DNA of 64,000 bases, taken from contig DF237360.1 of assembly GCA_000708835.1 (NCBI GenBank), positions 1 to 64,000 of the forward strand, written 5' to 3'. Both the position numbers and the translations under genes were made by a program. This stretch comes from Klebsormidium nitens. Taxonomy: Eukaryota; Streptophyta; Klebsormidiophyceae; Klebsormidiales; Klebsormidiaceae. Under the pieces are notes generated by a model. That model worked only from the letters and a program-made list of their open reading frames with translations. It did not search any database and was not told the DNA's origin. Below, piece after piece: positions 1-12,677 of this stretch (position 1 is its first letter; every line of letters begins with the position of its first letter).

Positions 1-337
1 CTCTTGAAGGTTGTGCAAGACAGTGCAACCTCCACTTCCAAGTTCCATGCGCTCTCTTCAAGTTCAATGAGACTTGACAGAGAATACCCTACATGCGATG
101 CAATGATGATGCGTCAACCGTTCCTATCTAGGCAGCTCCTTGACCGTTGGGCCTCTGGATCGGGGCTGAGAGGGCTTCTCAGATCGAGCTTCCCTGCATT
201 CCAATCCAGCTGAAATGGACGACGCCAGCTCACGGGAGTAGCACAAGCCGACAACGGGAGCTCGTAAGGCGCGGGCACCACCTCTGCATCATTCAGGGCT
301 GGTGAGCAGAGAGTCCGTGAAAAGTTGATCAGCAAAG
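1..337. other. Upstream region of the USP-domain gene
   Basis: No coding exon or RNA gene is supported here. Short open frames on both strands lack recognisable protein features. The stretch lies directly 5' of the ATG at 338 and probably holds the 5' UTR and part of the promoter; I see no clear TATA box or other defined motif. Confidence 0.4.
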
Positions 338-3300
338 ATGTCGGAAGCGGGTAGCGATGACTTATTTGGGATCGAGAGTAAGCTGGTGATGTTGGCAGTT
401 GATTCATCGCTGGAGAGCAGAGGGGCGGTTATGTGGGCCGCCCGCAGTCTCATCAATGCGGGGGACGAGGTCGTGATCTTCCATGCAATCAAGACGCTGA
501 AAGAGATCCCCACAGCAAGTGAGTGGTGGTGTGCTTCTGCCCTTCTGATCAGATCACATCTCCTCCTTGGTGTGGTTAACCTTGTATGATCTCCCTGATC
601 CTTTTCAGGGATGAGGTTGGGTGGTGTTGCGAGGGGAATGATGCATTAAGGTCCAACAGCGGAAGTAGGGTGCAATCACCCCGATTCGCACTCTGGTATC
701 AGAGAACAATTGTTCATCAGACGTGCACCCCCGACTCGAACCATGATTGCCAGATGACAAGGTACTTTGCAAGCTTCCGATACTTTACTGACGTCGATGC
801 GTTTGTGACGGCGGGCAGCTCAGAATAGTTCCTCGTTTCTGTGCTTTTGACTTTGCTCTTTTTGCCACTAGAGGCTCGCTCGGCCGGATCAAGCAGCTTT
901 GGAGTCCAGCGCACTTACTTTCCCCTTGGATCGAGATTAAGCTCAGACATTGTGCACAATCGCTTCCAAAATGGCCACTCATTTGTCACACACGCAATGT
1001 GATCCTTTGCTGCGTGCGTCGACAGTGACGCGTCATACACCCCAGCTGAGAGACTTGGCTGATTTCCAATCGGATCCGAGAAGTTGCCACCTGAGAATCA
1101 TTCAGACAGTGATGGCATCTTTGGTCAAATTTTCTCACAATGTGAGAGGCGTTGTTGGCTATGGTGAAACCAGCCCTTTGTAAGGGGTGGTAAAAAAAGC
1201 TCTTGTGCACACTTGTGATCACTGCCCCACCTTTCCACGGCAAGGATCACAAGCAGGGGAACACGCTTCTGACGCTTTTTCTGACGCTTTTTCTGACGTC
1301 TAAGCAATGTTCACAGCTGGCGGGTCGGTTTGGACTGGATCGCCATGATACATTCAAGTGGGCATTCTTCAGGATGCGCTTTGCAGCTTGTGCTTTTATA
1401 ATTCTGGCGTCACATTCTCATCTTTACTCATCCGAGCCTACCATTTGCCAACAAAGGAGTATCCGTCACTGGTGAATCTGCGGTTGAATAGATCCCACTC
1501 GCTGAACTCCACATATGGGTGGCTTTTTTTGGGTGGTGTTCATTTCAAAGGTCCGGGCACTGTGGTTTGCATCATTCATGTCGGCAGAACGTAGGCAACA
1601 GGCGATTTATGAAGCGCCACTCCTCTGGTTTGCAAGAGGTGACTGTGTTGTGGTGATTGATTTATGGGATAGCTTACGGTCTGGTGGGTCAACTCACTGA
1701 TTGTACTAAGAGCTAACAACTGTTCCGAATCGCATACCTGTGCTACGCTTTCCGTTTCCAGCTTTGGTTTTATCGGTGCTAGCTGTTTCCCACATTGTTG
1801 AGGGGGAGAGCACTGCAGCTTTTCCACAACAGAATGTTGTTTTTGGGATGCCTCACACTTCTCTGCACGATGAGTACAGGTGGCAACAAGAGAAAAGGCA
1901 TGGGGGTTGTATCATGAAAGATTGACGCTGTCAATGACCAAGGTCTGTCCTAAAAGAAACACCTTTTCCAGCTATTTTGTTGACCACGTTGCACATACAA
2001 AGGAGCATCAAACATTCCAAACAACTCTTCTTCGTCAGATCCTACCTTCTGTTTGAAGAAAGTCGCTTCCCTGAAACCGTTCCCCCTTACCGTGCAGTGG
2101 GCATGGTCCCGTTTTCTGGGGCCAATCCCGAAATGCAAAGAGCCCACATGCTAGTGACGGAGGAGAATGCTAAGAAGATGGCTGCAACGCACGCCGCTTA
2201 CTGCCAGACCCAAAAGGTGGGAACCAAAGCCTTGCTTTCTTCTCTCAGATCTTTTGAATTTAACCCCCACTTCCTCATTGCCTTTCAAATTTTTGGTCAA
2301 GTTGCCCTCTCAATCATTTCAATGAAGCCAGAAGCGAGTGCAAGTCTGTCAGCCCATCGTATCAGCTTTTCAATGCGCTTTTGAAGGACAGGATCGGGGA
2401 GCTTCAGGTGCAGGTAAAAAGATGGACAAGGGGAAAGGGACGAAGAGAGCAGGAGGGCAGAAACAGAGGAACGGGGACTGGACGAAATTCAGCACCATGG
2501 GGAGGAAAGAAAGCTGACAAACCTACTCTTGAAAGTTGGAATAGGCTGATGGGCAGTCAGGGTGTGCATCTGTCGATTGGGCAGCTAGCTTTTTGTGTCC
2601 AATCAAAACGCTACTGAGTGACGGTACTGCAGAAGGAGAATTTTGTATGATAATCTCCAGCGCCTTGCATATGGCAGAACAGTCAACCTGAGAATCACTG
2701 CACTAGCTTTTCAATGATTGACGAGGATATCTGTCAGGTGAGCTGGCGTCGCACCGGGGTAACGCTAACCTCGAGCAAAATAGTTAACATACTTGCCAAA
2801 ATCAGGACCATTTTACCTCCCTCTTCTCCCTCCCCTTCCCACCCTTTCCCCCTCCCTGTCCTCTCCCCCATCTCTCTTGAACAGTAGTGCTGCCAAGGTA
2901 TCCAAACAAGCTTTACTTGGGCTGACCAGTACCAGAGAAGTGCCAAATCCTGGACCATAGGCACAGAACTAACACGATCATGGTGGCAGTGCATTTCAGA
3001 GTGGAGATTGTTGCTCACACGCCTCATCACAATCTTGGCACGCACTCTTGTTGGATGATTCTATTGCCGCTGTTCAAGTTTCAGCCTGTGTCGCTGAAAA
3101 GCTTCAACATTAAGCTGGGATCAGCGAGGGGATTACACTGGGGGGATAACACTGGGGGCTTTTGCAGGGTCCTTCTGTAGAACTTGGATTCAATGTATGC
3201 AGGCTCCAGATCAGCTCACATTGCTGTCCCAAAGCTAGAATCCAAAGCAAACAAGACACTAGAGCAGGCCATTCCCCTGAGTCTGCCCCGAAATCTAATC

Positions 3301-6300
3301 ATCTCTCCATACTTGGCCCTCCGCAACTTGAGCCCAAGCTTGGGAGTTCCAAGCGCACATAGAACCAGAATGAGCGACTCCAAATCTATGAGTCTAATCA
3401 CCTGGCCAAAAGTGCGCCCTGCAGATTGAACCTGCAATCGCCAAGCACATATAGAACCAGAGTAAGCGATCCCCGAGTGCCCGCCTCATAATCCAGTCAC
3501 TTTCAAGCATATTTGCGCCCCGCAGAGTGAACCCAAATCTGGAGTCCCAAGCAAACGCGAAAATCGAGTTGGCCCTCTGCGAAACTTGCTAGCGGAGCTA
3601 ACCACTTCCCAAACTTACGCCTCTCAGATTGAGGCCAAAACGGAGGTAATATGGGGCCAGCGCCGCCAGGCGATCCTAGACCGTGTGGTTCAACTGGGTG
3701 TCACTCACCTTGTCATGGGCACTGGGAAGGGCAGTCGTCGCCTCAGGTGAGCGTCTGCACCAAGTCATTTGTTGCCGTCTTAGACTAGTGGCTGCATCTG
3801 AACGGGTTAGCTCTTGGGTTCAGGTCAACTGAGTGTTTCAGTCAGCGAAAAATAGAGGTCTGAGTTAGACGGTTAGGGACTGCTTTGGAGGGGTGCGTTG
3901 CCGGTTGATTTGTTAGTTGGAAAGCATCTGACAAAGTAAAAGAAGTCTACTCTTCTCTGGCGAACACACAAGAGGGAAAAGAGAGACCTCAAAATCCGGG
4001 GGTCTTCTATTTGAAAGCCTATCAGGCGAAGGTTTCAATCCTTTGGCAATCTGAACAGGGTCACCTTGCACTTTACATTCTTGGCTTCGATGTTCTAGCA
4101 ATGGACCCGGGTTTCCCAAAAGTATTTGTGCCTCTCCCTGCAAAGCTGGCTCCAGTCAGTGCGCCCGCTCGATTCGTTCTCCCCATCCCTAGTTGCTTTG
4201 TACCTCCTGTGCAAAGAAACAACTGGGCACTCGTCCCCTTTGGAAAAAACACCTGATTGCTCGTCGAAGACGTTGTAATTCCTATTGATCTGCAAGGTTT
4301 GAACTGGCCTCTCAAAACTCAAGCGGGGAACAATCGCAGCCAACTCTGATCCTCCTTCGAGCAGCTCCTAGTGCCAGTTCGGCCCTTCGAATACCTGCCG
4401 ACCTGCAAATGGGGACTCCGAAACCCGCATTTGCCGACTTTCACTCGTTTTCTCGTGCAGTTTTCTCAGGAAGGAGAGCCTGACGGCGACCGTCTCGCGC
4501 GAGGCGCGTTGCCAGGTGTTCCTGGTGGCCAAGAACGGGAAGCTCGTCTCCCGCAGCTCCTACAACGCGGACGCCAGCGGACGTCCGAAGAAGCTGCAGA
4601 GCGCGACGTCCGCACCGGACCGGCTCATGAACGTTGACGCAGAGTGAGTGATTGCATGATCCCGTTCTGGCTGCTTCCAATCCACTTTGTGGGCAGTCGT
4701 TGTTTGAAGGAAGGTGTCTCTGTAATTAGAGACAATCCGACCTGACGGTAGAGAATTCGTGTGTATGTGCGCCCGAATAAAGTGAAGGGCTGAACCTAAA
4801 AAAGCGAAGGGGATATTCTGCTCAAATGAATGAGGGGCCATTACATTGATTGGACAGGCTTGTCGTTCTGAACGATCGTGTTTTCAGAACTGTAGTTCTT
4901 AAATTGCACGACGTTGATTGACGATGCAAGTTCGTTAAGCTTGATCGGAACGAAGTCAAAATCTGAAACCCAGACGGTCCGTCTTCGCAGAACCGCCTCC
5001 AATGCTTCGTTCGGCACGTCCTCGCACCCGCCCAGCAGCGTCGGCACTGTCTCCAGCGTATCCTCGACCCACTACCCCCCCTCCGAGATCGATGAGTCAG
5101 AGTCGCCGATCGGCAGCCCGTACCCCCCCCTGTTCCGGGCCACTTCCACCCCCCCGAGATCGCCCGACAGCCCGGTGACGGTCCTCACGAAAAACCTCGG
5201 CTCCCGCTCCGGGGGCCTCCAGCGAACATTCTCTAATCCCTCCCCGCTCGCAAAGGGGGGGGAGGTGTCTGACAGGCGGAGCCCCGCGCCGGCACCCCCC
5301 CGAACCGGAACACCCCCCTCGACGTACGACCTCGACTGGGCGCCGAAACCGCGACGCGCCACGTCCGTCGCCCTCCCTTCCACGCCCCCAGCCCCCCGGC
5401 CCAGCTCGGCCTCCCCCCGGGGGACCGGCGATGACGCCAGCGTCGTCGAGGATGACGTCAGCCAGGCGGGCAGTGACGTCAGCAGGGACGACGTGGCGGC
5501 GGCGGCGGAGCTTGCGGCGCTGCGCGCGCAGGTGCGGCAGCTGCGGCTGGTGAGCGAGATGCGCGCGCGCGAGGCGGCGCGCTTCGCGGAGCGACTCGAG
5601 GCCAAGGAGGGCGAGGCGGAGGCGGTGGGCAGGTGGGCTTTAGGGTTTTCAGGCGTTTAAAAGTATGGTCTGGGATCGTCGCGACGTTAGAGTGGCGAAT
5701 TTAGCCGTCTTTGGAGTGATTCATAGAAGAAGGAAGGGCGAAGCGTGAGCATTGGGCGAATGAGCTTTAAAACTTCCAGATACCCTTTTGTCTCAGAAAT
5801 TTTGGAAAGACTGTGGAGCGGTTCCAAGGCTAGAAAGGGCGAGGCAGAGGCGGACGCCCAAGCGAGGGGTCCAGATTTTGGATACCGCCTGTCCGGCCAT
5901 TCTAAACTCCCTGCTCCTGGATCGCCTGGCTAACTTGATGTCACTGTTTGTTGTCAGCTTCCATTGATGCAGGCGTCTCACGAAGAGAGTGTCTCGAAGA
6001 TTTATATCCACATTCACATCGATTTTGATTCGGCTGTCCATTATATTTCGACGGCGGAGCAAAACAGGGGCACTCCGAGTGGCAGTCTCATTCTCTGTCG
6101 CTGCTCATGGTGTTCCAGTTCGGGCGACTGGAGAATAGTTAAGACGTAGATTACCACTTGAGCCTTTCAGCTCAGTGGCTGACAATGTATCCCTTTCTGA
6201 CGCCCTTTTCCCTTTCCGCTCAGGCAATTGGCGGAAGAGTCAAGGAGACGGAAGGCCGCCGAGCGGACTGCCAGCCGGCTGGTTTCCGTTCTGGGAGAGA

Positions 6301-6356
6301 CTGCGCCCGAGAAGGTCGTGGACATCATGACCGGCGGAATCCACGCCGGAAACTGA
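338..6356 (+). CDS. Universal stress protein (USP) domain protein with coiled-coil tail
   Basis: Six exons join in phase: 338-518, 2098-2216, 3628-3746, 4470-4643, 4991-5632 and 6224-6356, giving 455 aa. Residues about 12-165 form a USP (adenine-nucleotide alpha hydrolase-like) domain: the first strand is LVMLAVDSS, the end of exon 3 reads GVTHLVMGTGKGSRR (nucleotide-loop motif G-x-G), and exon 4 begins the last strand with CQVFLVAKNGKLVSR. A Ser/Pro-rich linker (about 200-360) and an Ala/Glu/Arg-rich coiled coil (about 365-440) follow. This order matches the N-terminal half of plant USP-type receptor-like cytoplasmic kinases and USP/U-box proteins, but the gene stops at GGIHAGN without a kinase or U-box. 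USP domains bind ATP or AMP in stress signalling; the role here is inferred. The start of exon 5 is uncertain, because in-phase AGs also exist upstream near 4930. The intron before exon 3 carries tandem decoy copies of that exon head. Confidence 0.8.
2811..2880. repeat. Polypyrimidine (C/T) tract in intron 2 of the USP gene
   Basis: About 70 bases made almost only of C and T, inside the 1.4-kb intron between exons 2 and 3. It is a low-complexity tract with no nearby exon. It is too far from the acceptor at 3627 to be its ordinary pyrimidine tract. Confidence 0.6.
3231..3627 (+). repeat. Tandem array (about 100-bp unit) of decayed exon-3 heads, USP gene
   Basis: The working acceptor CGCCTCTCAG|ATTGAG sits at 3627/3628. 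Similar junctions precede it: CGCCCCGCAG|AGTGAA at 3525/3526, CGCCCTGCAG|ATTGAA at 3424/3425, a mutated one with CCGCAAC near 3327, and a still weaker one near 3231. Spacings are about 96-102 bp. Shared words such as ACATAGAACCAGA and TCTAATCA link neighbouring units outside the junction. The upstream units contain only the beginning of the exon and no matching donor. Confidence 0.65.
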
Positions 6357-8705
6357 GCGGAACAGCAGGTGCGGACCTAGCTTCGCAGCCTTAGAGGCCC
6401 TCGCGGTGAAAGCCCTTTCTTTCAAGGCGGGATCGGATGCTAGAAACACGCGGAAAGTCTTGTAAAACACTCCTCAGTAAAGCCCACATCCGGGTGGGGA
6501 GACCTGTGCACGGTTGCTCGATCATTATTTGTTTTTCCCCTGGTGAAACCTTTGTTGAAAATGTGCTCGCGTCTGGCGGATCTTCAGTTGCCAACCGTCT
6601 CTCCCTTGTGCAGAAGTCTGTGCAACCAAGCATTGGTGTCCGATTACATTTAACCTCGAGAAAGACGCTATATAAACGTTCCATACTGGCACATTCCGCG
6701 TTGATAACAGTAAGGTTTTCTTACTGTACCGGTCCACTTATATAAACGGATATAGGTAGCTAAGCGGGCATACGCTAAAAGGCAGGGCGACGAGAGAGCA
6801 TGGAAAACAGGGCCGGAAGGGTAATGATCTGTTAGTCATATGGGGGATAGCGTATGCTCCTCGGACAAGGAAATGAGTGGAAAGCGGAACATAGTTGGAG
6901 AGCTCTGGGGGCCAGAAAGCCATTCGGGCCCCATAATGGCATCCCAACTGTTGCGTTGTTTAATTTCTGAGACTTGTGCAAGACTAGGTATGTTTGGCGG
7001 TCAGTGGACCCCCTTATGTTGACACTGGTTTCTTACTTTGCTTCGGGACAAGGCATTGGGCTTAAGCAGAGTAGATGACTAAAGTCGGTGAAAGCCTGGA
7101 GCTCGGAACGTTTGTCGTAAAGAGTCGATGGAAAGGATAGGAATTGGTGGCCAGAACGGATCGTGCAGATGTCCACTATAACCAAAGCCATGCAGGTCTT
7201 GATTTTATTTGGGGGTTAGTCTGTCACGTGTCTTTATGTGGACTCCGGCGTCAGTCGTCACTAAAGACGAGCAATAAATGCAAGATCATCCATAATGGAT
7301 GCGGCTGTAGGGTCCAAGTAATCCTTCTAACACTTGGTGAGGCTTTGACTTCCGTATAGTTCAGCTTATCTAGTTTTGTGCGGTTCCGGCGCCGAGGAAG
7401 CATGGCTCAGTGCCGCTACGTTAGGACTCCAAGGCTGAATCGAAGTATAGACTCTATCTGTAGTGTCAATCTGTTGACCCTTGTAAGGCAGTGCATTGAG
7501 CCTTTTGTGGTGAGCAGCCTTCAAGTCCCCCTAATCCAAGGTCTGAGAGCTTTCTGTCGGAGCTAGCTTGCCAGTACATTGACATCGAGGGATTTGATTT
7601 GTCTCCCGTCTTCGTTATCAAACTAACGCTATCAAGAGTACTTCCATTACAAACACAAAAGCGTCAGATAGCAATAGCTTGAAGTAAGTCGGACACTGAT
7701 GCCCAGCGCGTTCTCAGACACGCGAAGCTTCGAATTAGTGACTGTCATGCATTCGAGTCCGGCCCCATGTGCCGGCTATGCGACGGCCGCTCGTGCATGC
7801 AAGGGTACAGTCACGTACTGGACGTCGATCAAAGATTCAGGAGGCGTCCTAGATTATATAGGACCTAGCTCGTGTAAATTTCAGCTTCATCTTCAATGAC
7901 GGCTCAATATATACACATGTGCGAAAACGTGTCTGCTTGCATATGTGTGTTAGTTAGCACGGGCCAGCTAGATCGACGGAGAAGAAATGGTTTCGATATT
8001 CTCAACGCCTGTGTATCAGCCGTACCGGTGCTCTATAATCCGATTGCAAGCGCTCAGGGCACCCCGCGTTGCCACATTGCACCGTTGCGCTTCAAATTTC
8101 AAGATCGAATATAAGACAGTGAATACAGAAGGTTGTCGACGACAACGTAAAGGCTTGCGTGATTCCATATCCCTTGATCGGTCACAGTACGTGCTGGCAT
8201 TTGCTAGTCCAGTCAAAAACTTGGCATCGATGCACGAAAGCGGTATGCGTTAATGGCTGTCGTCAAAGTCTCTCCGAGAGGCTCCGAGAGGCTCGTTATA
8301 TCAAGTCACGTTGGAGCCGGCAATCTATCATTACGACAAAGGGCACTATTTCCAGTTGCTAGATTCAACAATCAAAAACTGAGTTCGATGATACGTCTCA
8401 ACTAGATCAGCTAGAGAAGCTATACTTTTCGACTCTTTCAGTCGAAGTCTGATGCATAGACTGCTAGTGACGGTTTGGGGCTCCTTTTAAACATGAGCTC
8501 GGCTGTCTGTCTATTGAGCGTGTTCCCTGTCAGTACGGCGGACACCCGACGAGCGCTATCATAGGGTACACAAAGTCAAAAACTCGTTTGGAGACTTCTT
8601 CTGCTCTTCGGAACCAAGATGGTTCTGCTTCACACCTATCCTTTTCTGTACACAAACACAAGGACCTGCTTTCCTACCCTGTCCACCTCAGACCGTGACC
8701 CCACT
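6357..8705. other. Convergent intergenic gap between the USP gene and the VOC gene
   Basis: No supported exon. Open frames are short and have no family resemblance. From about 7140 to 8560 the sequence becomes rich in palindromic tetramers and their extensions (TGCATGC, GGCCGC, GCTAGATCG, TATATA), a texture also seen in the other three convergent gaps of this window. Confidence 0.5.
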
Positions 8706-11074
8706 TCAGACTCTGACACCTTGCAATGCCCCCGAGGCCAACCCTAACTCACTAAAACCACCCGGCAGAGCGTTCTGGCTCGAGAGCCGGGGGCTAACTC
8801 GACACGCCGCATCAAGTAACCGTGGCGACGGCCGATCCATCGTCGAGTCAATCAACTCGCAGTTGATCGCCATCGCCCGCTTCTGAGAGTTCGACAAGCG
8901 CCGCGAGAGGGGCCGTCCGCAGCGGGGGCCCAATGGCACCACGGGGATGTTTTCGCAGTTGCACACCTCGATCATGAAGCCGTCCGGGTCGTGGAAAAAA
9001 AGCTGCTGCACCTCGATCCCGTCCTCGATCACGGACCGACAGACGTACTCAATGCCGAGCAGCTTGAGGCGTCGCTCGACCTCCCCAAGGTCGTCGGACT
9101 GCATACGCAAAGCAGGCAAGTACATTTAGAACTGGCGATATGGACTTTGCAAGATTGTTTTTGCATGACAAGCATCTAATGACTGAGTTGAGGACGTCGT
9201 TCCTCAGCTGTCGCAGACAAATGCTATACTGTGGGACCTGGATGCTCGACAGCAGAACATCAGGAGAAGGTCATGAGACGGCCGTATGGGTTGCAGATTG
9301 CTGCCGCATCGTCTTGCACCAATCCTTCTATGCTCCACTTTTAGCTCAGCTCATTTCACCCCAGGTCACTGTGCCTTAGAAGGAGTGTTTCTTGACCTAG
9401 GCAGCCAACCTACTGCTAAAGGACTACAAGCTGACTTTCCAAAGCACATGGGGACTTGGGTTGAGAATCACGCTAATGCAGCTGGATCGACGCTGAACCT
9501 TACTGGTATCTAGTTCCATATTATTCAGGTCCTGGTATGGAAGTCAGAGAGTGATCTGCTATTCTTATGTGTAATTCAACGAGTCCAATCAATCACGCAT
9601 CAATCACCCAAAGAACTCTGCAATGTTCCTTTCCATTGGGAATCAGAAGAAGCTACTCTTCTGAGTTGGCCTTTGCATGTTTGAGAAAAAGAACAATGAC
9701 AATGATTGTTAAAAGCGCAAGACCAAAAGTTAGAGCGTGCATAACGCTATCGGAAGCAACTAGCTCAGCTTACCTGGAAAGACAGGTGGTCGGCCTTGGG
9801 GTTGATTTCCTTCTTCGTGTTCAAGTACATGTTTCCTGGAGTAGAGTCTTTTAGCAAATGGATGCCAACTCCATAGTTGAATAGCCTGCAGAAAACAACT
9901 GTGAGTCTTTGCAAGCCAACCTAGCTGGCACCAGTGTGGCTTGAATATGTGCTACTTACTTTAGACTTTCTGAGGCTCAACAGGTGCTGATAACGCAATG
10001 GAGAAGTGGAACATGACCAACTGATGCACAGATGGAGCATCATTGCCGTGACAACAACGTCAAGTTTTGTGCTCTGCCACCAGTCAATGACACTTATGAG
10101 CTCAAGCATCAGAGAATGCATGTTTCCTGCGCAAGCAAACAATCTAAGGAAGGTGCAGGCCAGTGGCCAAGATGAGAGGACTGAGTGAATGGTGGGACAC
10201 CCTCTTAGCAAAGGGCTTGTGAAGCTCAATTGGCGCTGGTGACAGAATGTTGGAGTTGCTTAAAGCAGAGGCAGCTGAATTTCAAAGGGACAGAAGCTCA
10301 AGCAGATATGATCCTCAAAACATTCAAAATGGGTTTTTTCCAAGCACTCTGTGCAATTGAAGGACACAAAGGCAAGCTCAGCCACTAAAAGGAAGTGTGT
10401 GTGCATGATGTCCCTGCCCCCCAAGTCTGAAGTGTATGTTATGAGCACATTGTCTCTTTGCCCAAGTGCGTCTCCCATTCAGCTACCCAGCTTGCAGACG
10501 GTTCTGAGGAACTGCTGACCTCAAGGAGACCCTAGCCTATCTATGCTTGTTGACCAGGCAAGTTTCAATAGGGTCAACAGCGAGCACATTGACCAATTGC
10601 ACCTCTGCTTCAATTTGTCTTGGTGAAGGTAGCTTTGCTGGCAATCACAAGCTTAGAAAGCCTGCTAGACTGGTCAGTACCACTTTCAGACTGGTCAAAG
10701 AGGCTTCCTAGGAGTCAACACTTGCACGAGTAATCACAGTCCTTAGAAATGTGCATTGCGAGGAGGGTAGCAACTCTCAATGGCCTTCAAGCTGCACTAT
10801 CACAAACCCTCACAAAAAGACATCTGCATGTGAGAGGCTTCAATTGAGAAGAAAGTGGGAATTGCCATTCTTGACAGGTGCCAGGCGTTCAAAGGAAAAG
10901 CCAGGCTCAGAACACTCACCAGGCTCCTTCAAATTGGATGTCTAATGACCCAGGCCTTTTTACCTCATAGAACCCTAATATCTTGGTGTAGAAATCTATT
11001 GAGCGGGACAGAGACTTGGACACCCGAGATATATGATTCAAAGACCGCACGGGGAGGGGTCCTAAATGGTCCAT
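8706..11074 (-). CDS. Glyoxalase I-like VOC-superfamily protein (plant type)
   Basis: Three exons on the minus strand, 11074-10920, 9885-9774 and 9098-8706, join in phase to 219 aa. The protein begins MDHLGPLPVRSLNHIS, continues through DFYTKILGFYEVKRPGS, QFEGAWLFNYGVGIHLL and HLSFQSDDL, and ends the domain with FFHDPDGFMIEVCNC. These are the signature blocks of the plant lactoylglutathione-lyase/glyoxalase-I-like family (vicinal oxygen chelate fold). Likely metal ligands include His14, His85 and Glu133. Canonical family members detoxify methylglyoxal-glutathione adducts, but this short single-domain plant subgroup has no firmly assigned substrate, so the reaction is not claimed. Residues after about 150 (following NIPVVPLGP) form a tail of about 70 aa, rich in Arg, Ser and Leu, that goes beyond the core fold. 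The ATG at 11074 is the first in frame with exon 1. The protein is probably cytosolic. Confidence 0.85.
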
Positions 11075-12677
11075 CTTCGACACTGGGAGGCACTATCACT
11101 GCCTTCAAAAGCTTTTGCAGCCTCCGCTCCGCTTGCCTCTCTTACTGCTTCACAAGTTGAAAACCAGAACAATTTCGCGGGCATTGCTGAGAGGGGGGCT
11201 GGCTGTTGGAAGAGATTCTGTCTGCGAGAAGCGAAACGTCTGAACACCGATTAGGAGTGCTCTGTTTTGTAGCCAGGGAGAAATCCCTTCTCTTCAAAGT
11301 CAAGTCAGAATTTTCTCAGGAGTCCACCTTGCCAGCCATGACGATGCAATGCGTTTTTGCAGAAAAATCTCAGCACCTACCCGTACGGGTACCCGCCACC
11401 CGCCATGTACACCCATCGTACAACCCTGTATCACCGAGCGTTTCTCCAACCGATCTCTATCAGCGGGGACCGCTTGAGAAACCAGCAGGAGACTCCAGAT
11501 GACAAAGCCGTAAAATCCGGACAAGGTGCCCTTCTTGATACGGGCAGAGTCCAGACCGGTTCAGCCGGTCTGAAATTTGAGGCGCGCGCAGAAAGGTCAG
11601 CGGATTGCATGTGCACTGTGCAGCCTGAAGGCTGACCCTGGCTGAGGCTGAGCCCGTGAAGGCAGTAGGTAATACCGTACCAGCGTTTAATTTCGTCAGG
11701 TTCGACGCCAGATAATTAATTATGAAACGTTTGCGGGATTCGGCAGCCCTAGCGTTACCTGCTAAACAAGACCATTATCGGTCCATTACCGCCCAGAATA
11801 TTTTCCAGCGGAATTCGTCAGGCCAAATAATTGTTTAATATTTGACGAAATTAAACGCTGGTACGGTAATAGGACCCACCTACATAGGTATCACCATGCA
11901 GTACCGGTACCGGTCAACATCCGAACAATTTGTAGTTTTCACATGTGTCAAACCGAGCACCGTCCGGCGTCCAGGGGTCAAGAAAGTCAACGTCCGATCC
12001 CCGGGACGCGAATGCCCTGCGAATGGTGTACAAAGTGATCGGTCCTTCTCCAAAGAAACCGCGGCCGGGGCAAGACGCCGCAATGTATGACGCATTAATT
12101 GCTACAACTTCAGCCGCAATTCGAGAGTGCAGGTCACATCGTGACGCGTCGCATTGGAGTATGCAGCCTCGGTGAGGTCAGCTTTCAAGTTTGGGGGCCC
12201 CATGGCCCCTGCTACCCACCAGCTAGCCTTGCCTGAGGTGCACATAAAATTGAACGTCACAGCCTACAGGTTCGAACTAGCATCTGGTCCACAGCACCAC
12301 GCGTGGCTTCAGCGGCAGCTGAGCCCTCTTTCCTAGTTTCCTTAAGGTGGGTTCCACGTGCCCATATATCGCGCGCCATGATTGATATACATCTTTCACG
12401 GATATATGACCTGCAATCTTATAGCTCCTCCAACGTGTTTTTGGTGCCAATCATGAAGCATCCTGAGCATGAAGCATCGAACAGAGTTTCTTGCCTACGT
12501 CAAGGGACATCAACGCACCTGCTTGTAGGAGCATTGCGTATTTGGGTGGCGCCTCATAGAGCATGTTCTGCATCCTCCGGCACTTGGTGGCATTCAATGA
12601 TATCAGAAAAGGGAAGAAAATGCAAGGCTGAGCCGGAGAGCAAACGGGCGATAGTGCTTCGAACCGCCTACAGTGGA
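11075..12677. other. Intergenic region with a small TIR element
   Basis: Lies between the 5' end of the VOC gene and the 3' end of the 281-aa gene (both minus strand), so it should hold the VOC promoter. No exon is supported. It contains the 196-bp inverted-repeat element at 11673-11868. Confidence 0.4.
11673..11868. mobile_element. Short non-autonomous TIR element (MITE-like), 196 bp
   Basis: The two ends are perfect inverted repeats of 26 nt (11673-11698 and 11843-11868), starting TACCGTACCAGCGTTTAA on the left and present as the reverse complement on the right. The 144-bp interior is AT-rich and non-coding. Small size, perfect terminal inverted repeats and lack of coding capacity fit a MITE. 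I cannot define a target-site duplication: the flanks share only short TA/AAT-like bases. Confidence 0.6.

Noticed and set aside
5072-5605. 177-codon Ser/Arg/Ala-rich frame on the minus strand
   Set aside because: It is antisense to the GC-rich fifth exon of the USP gene; its composition is explained by the overlap.
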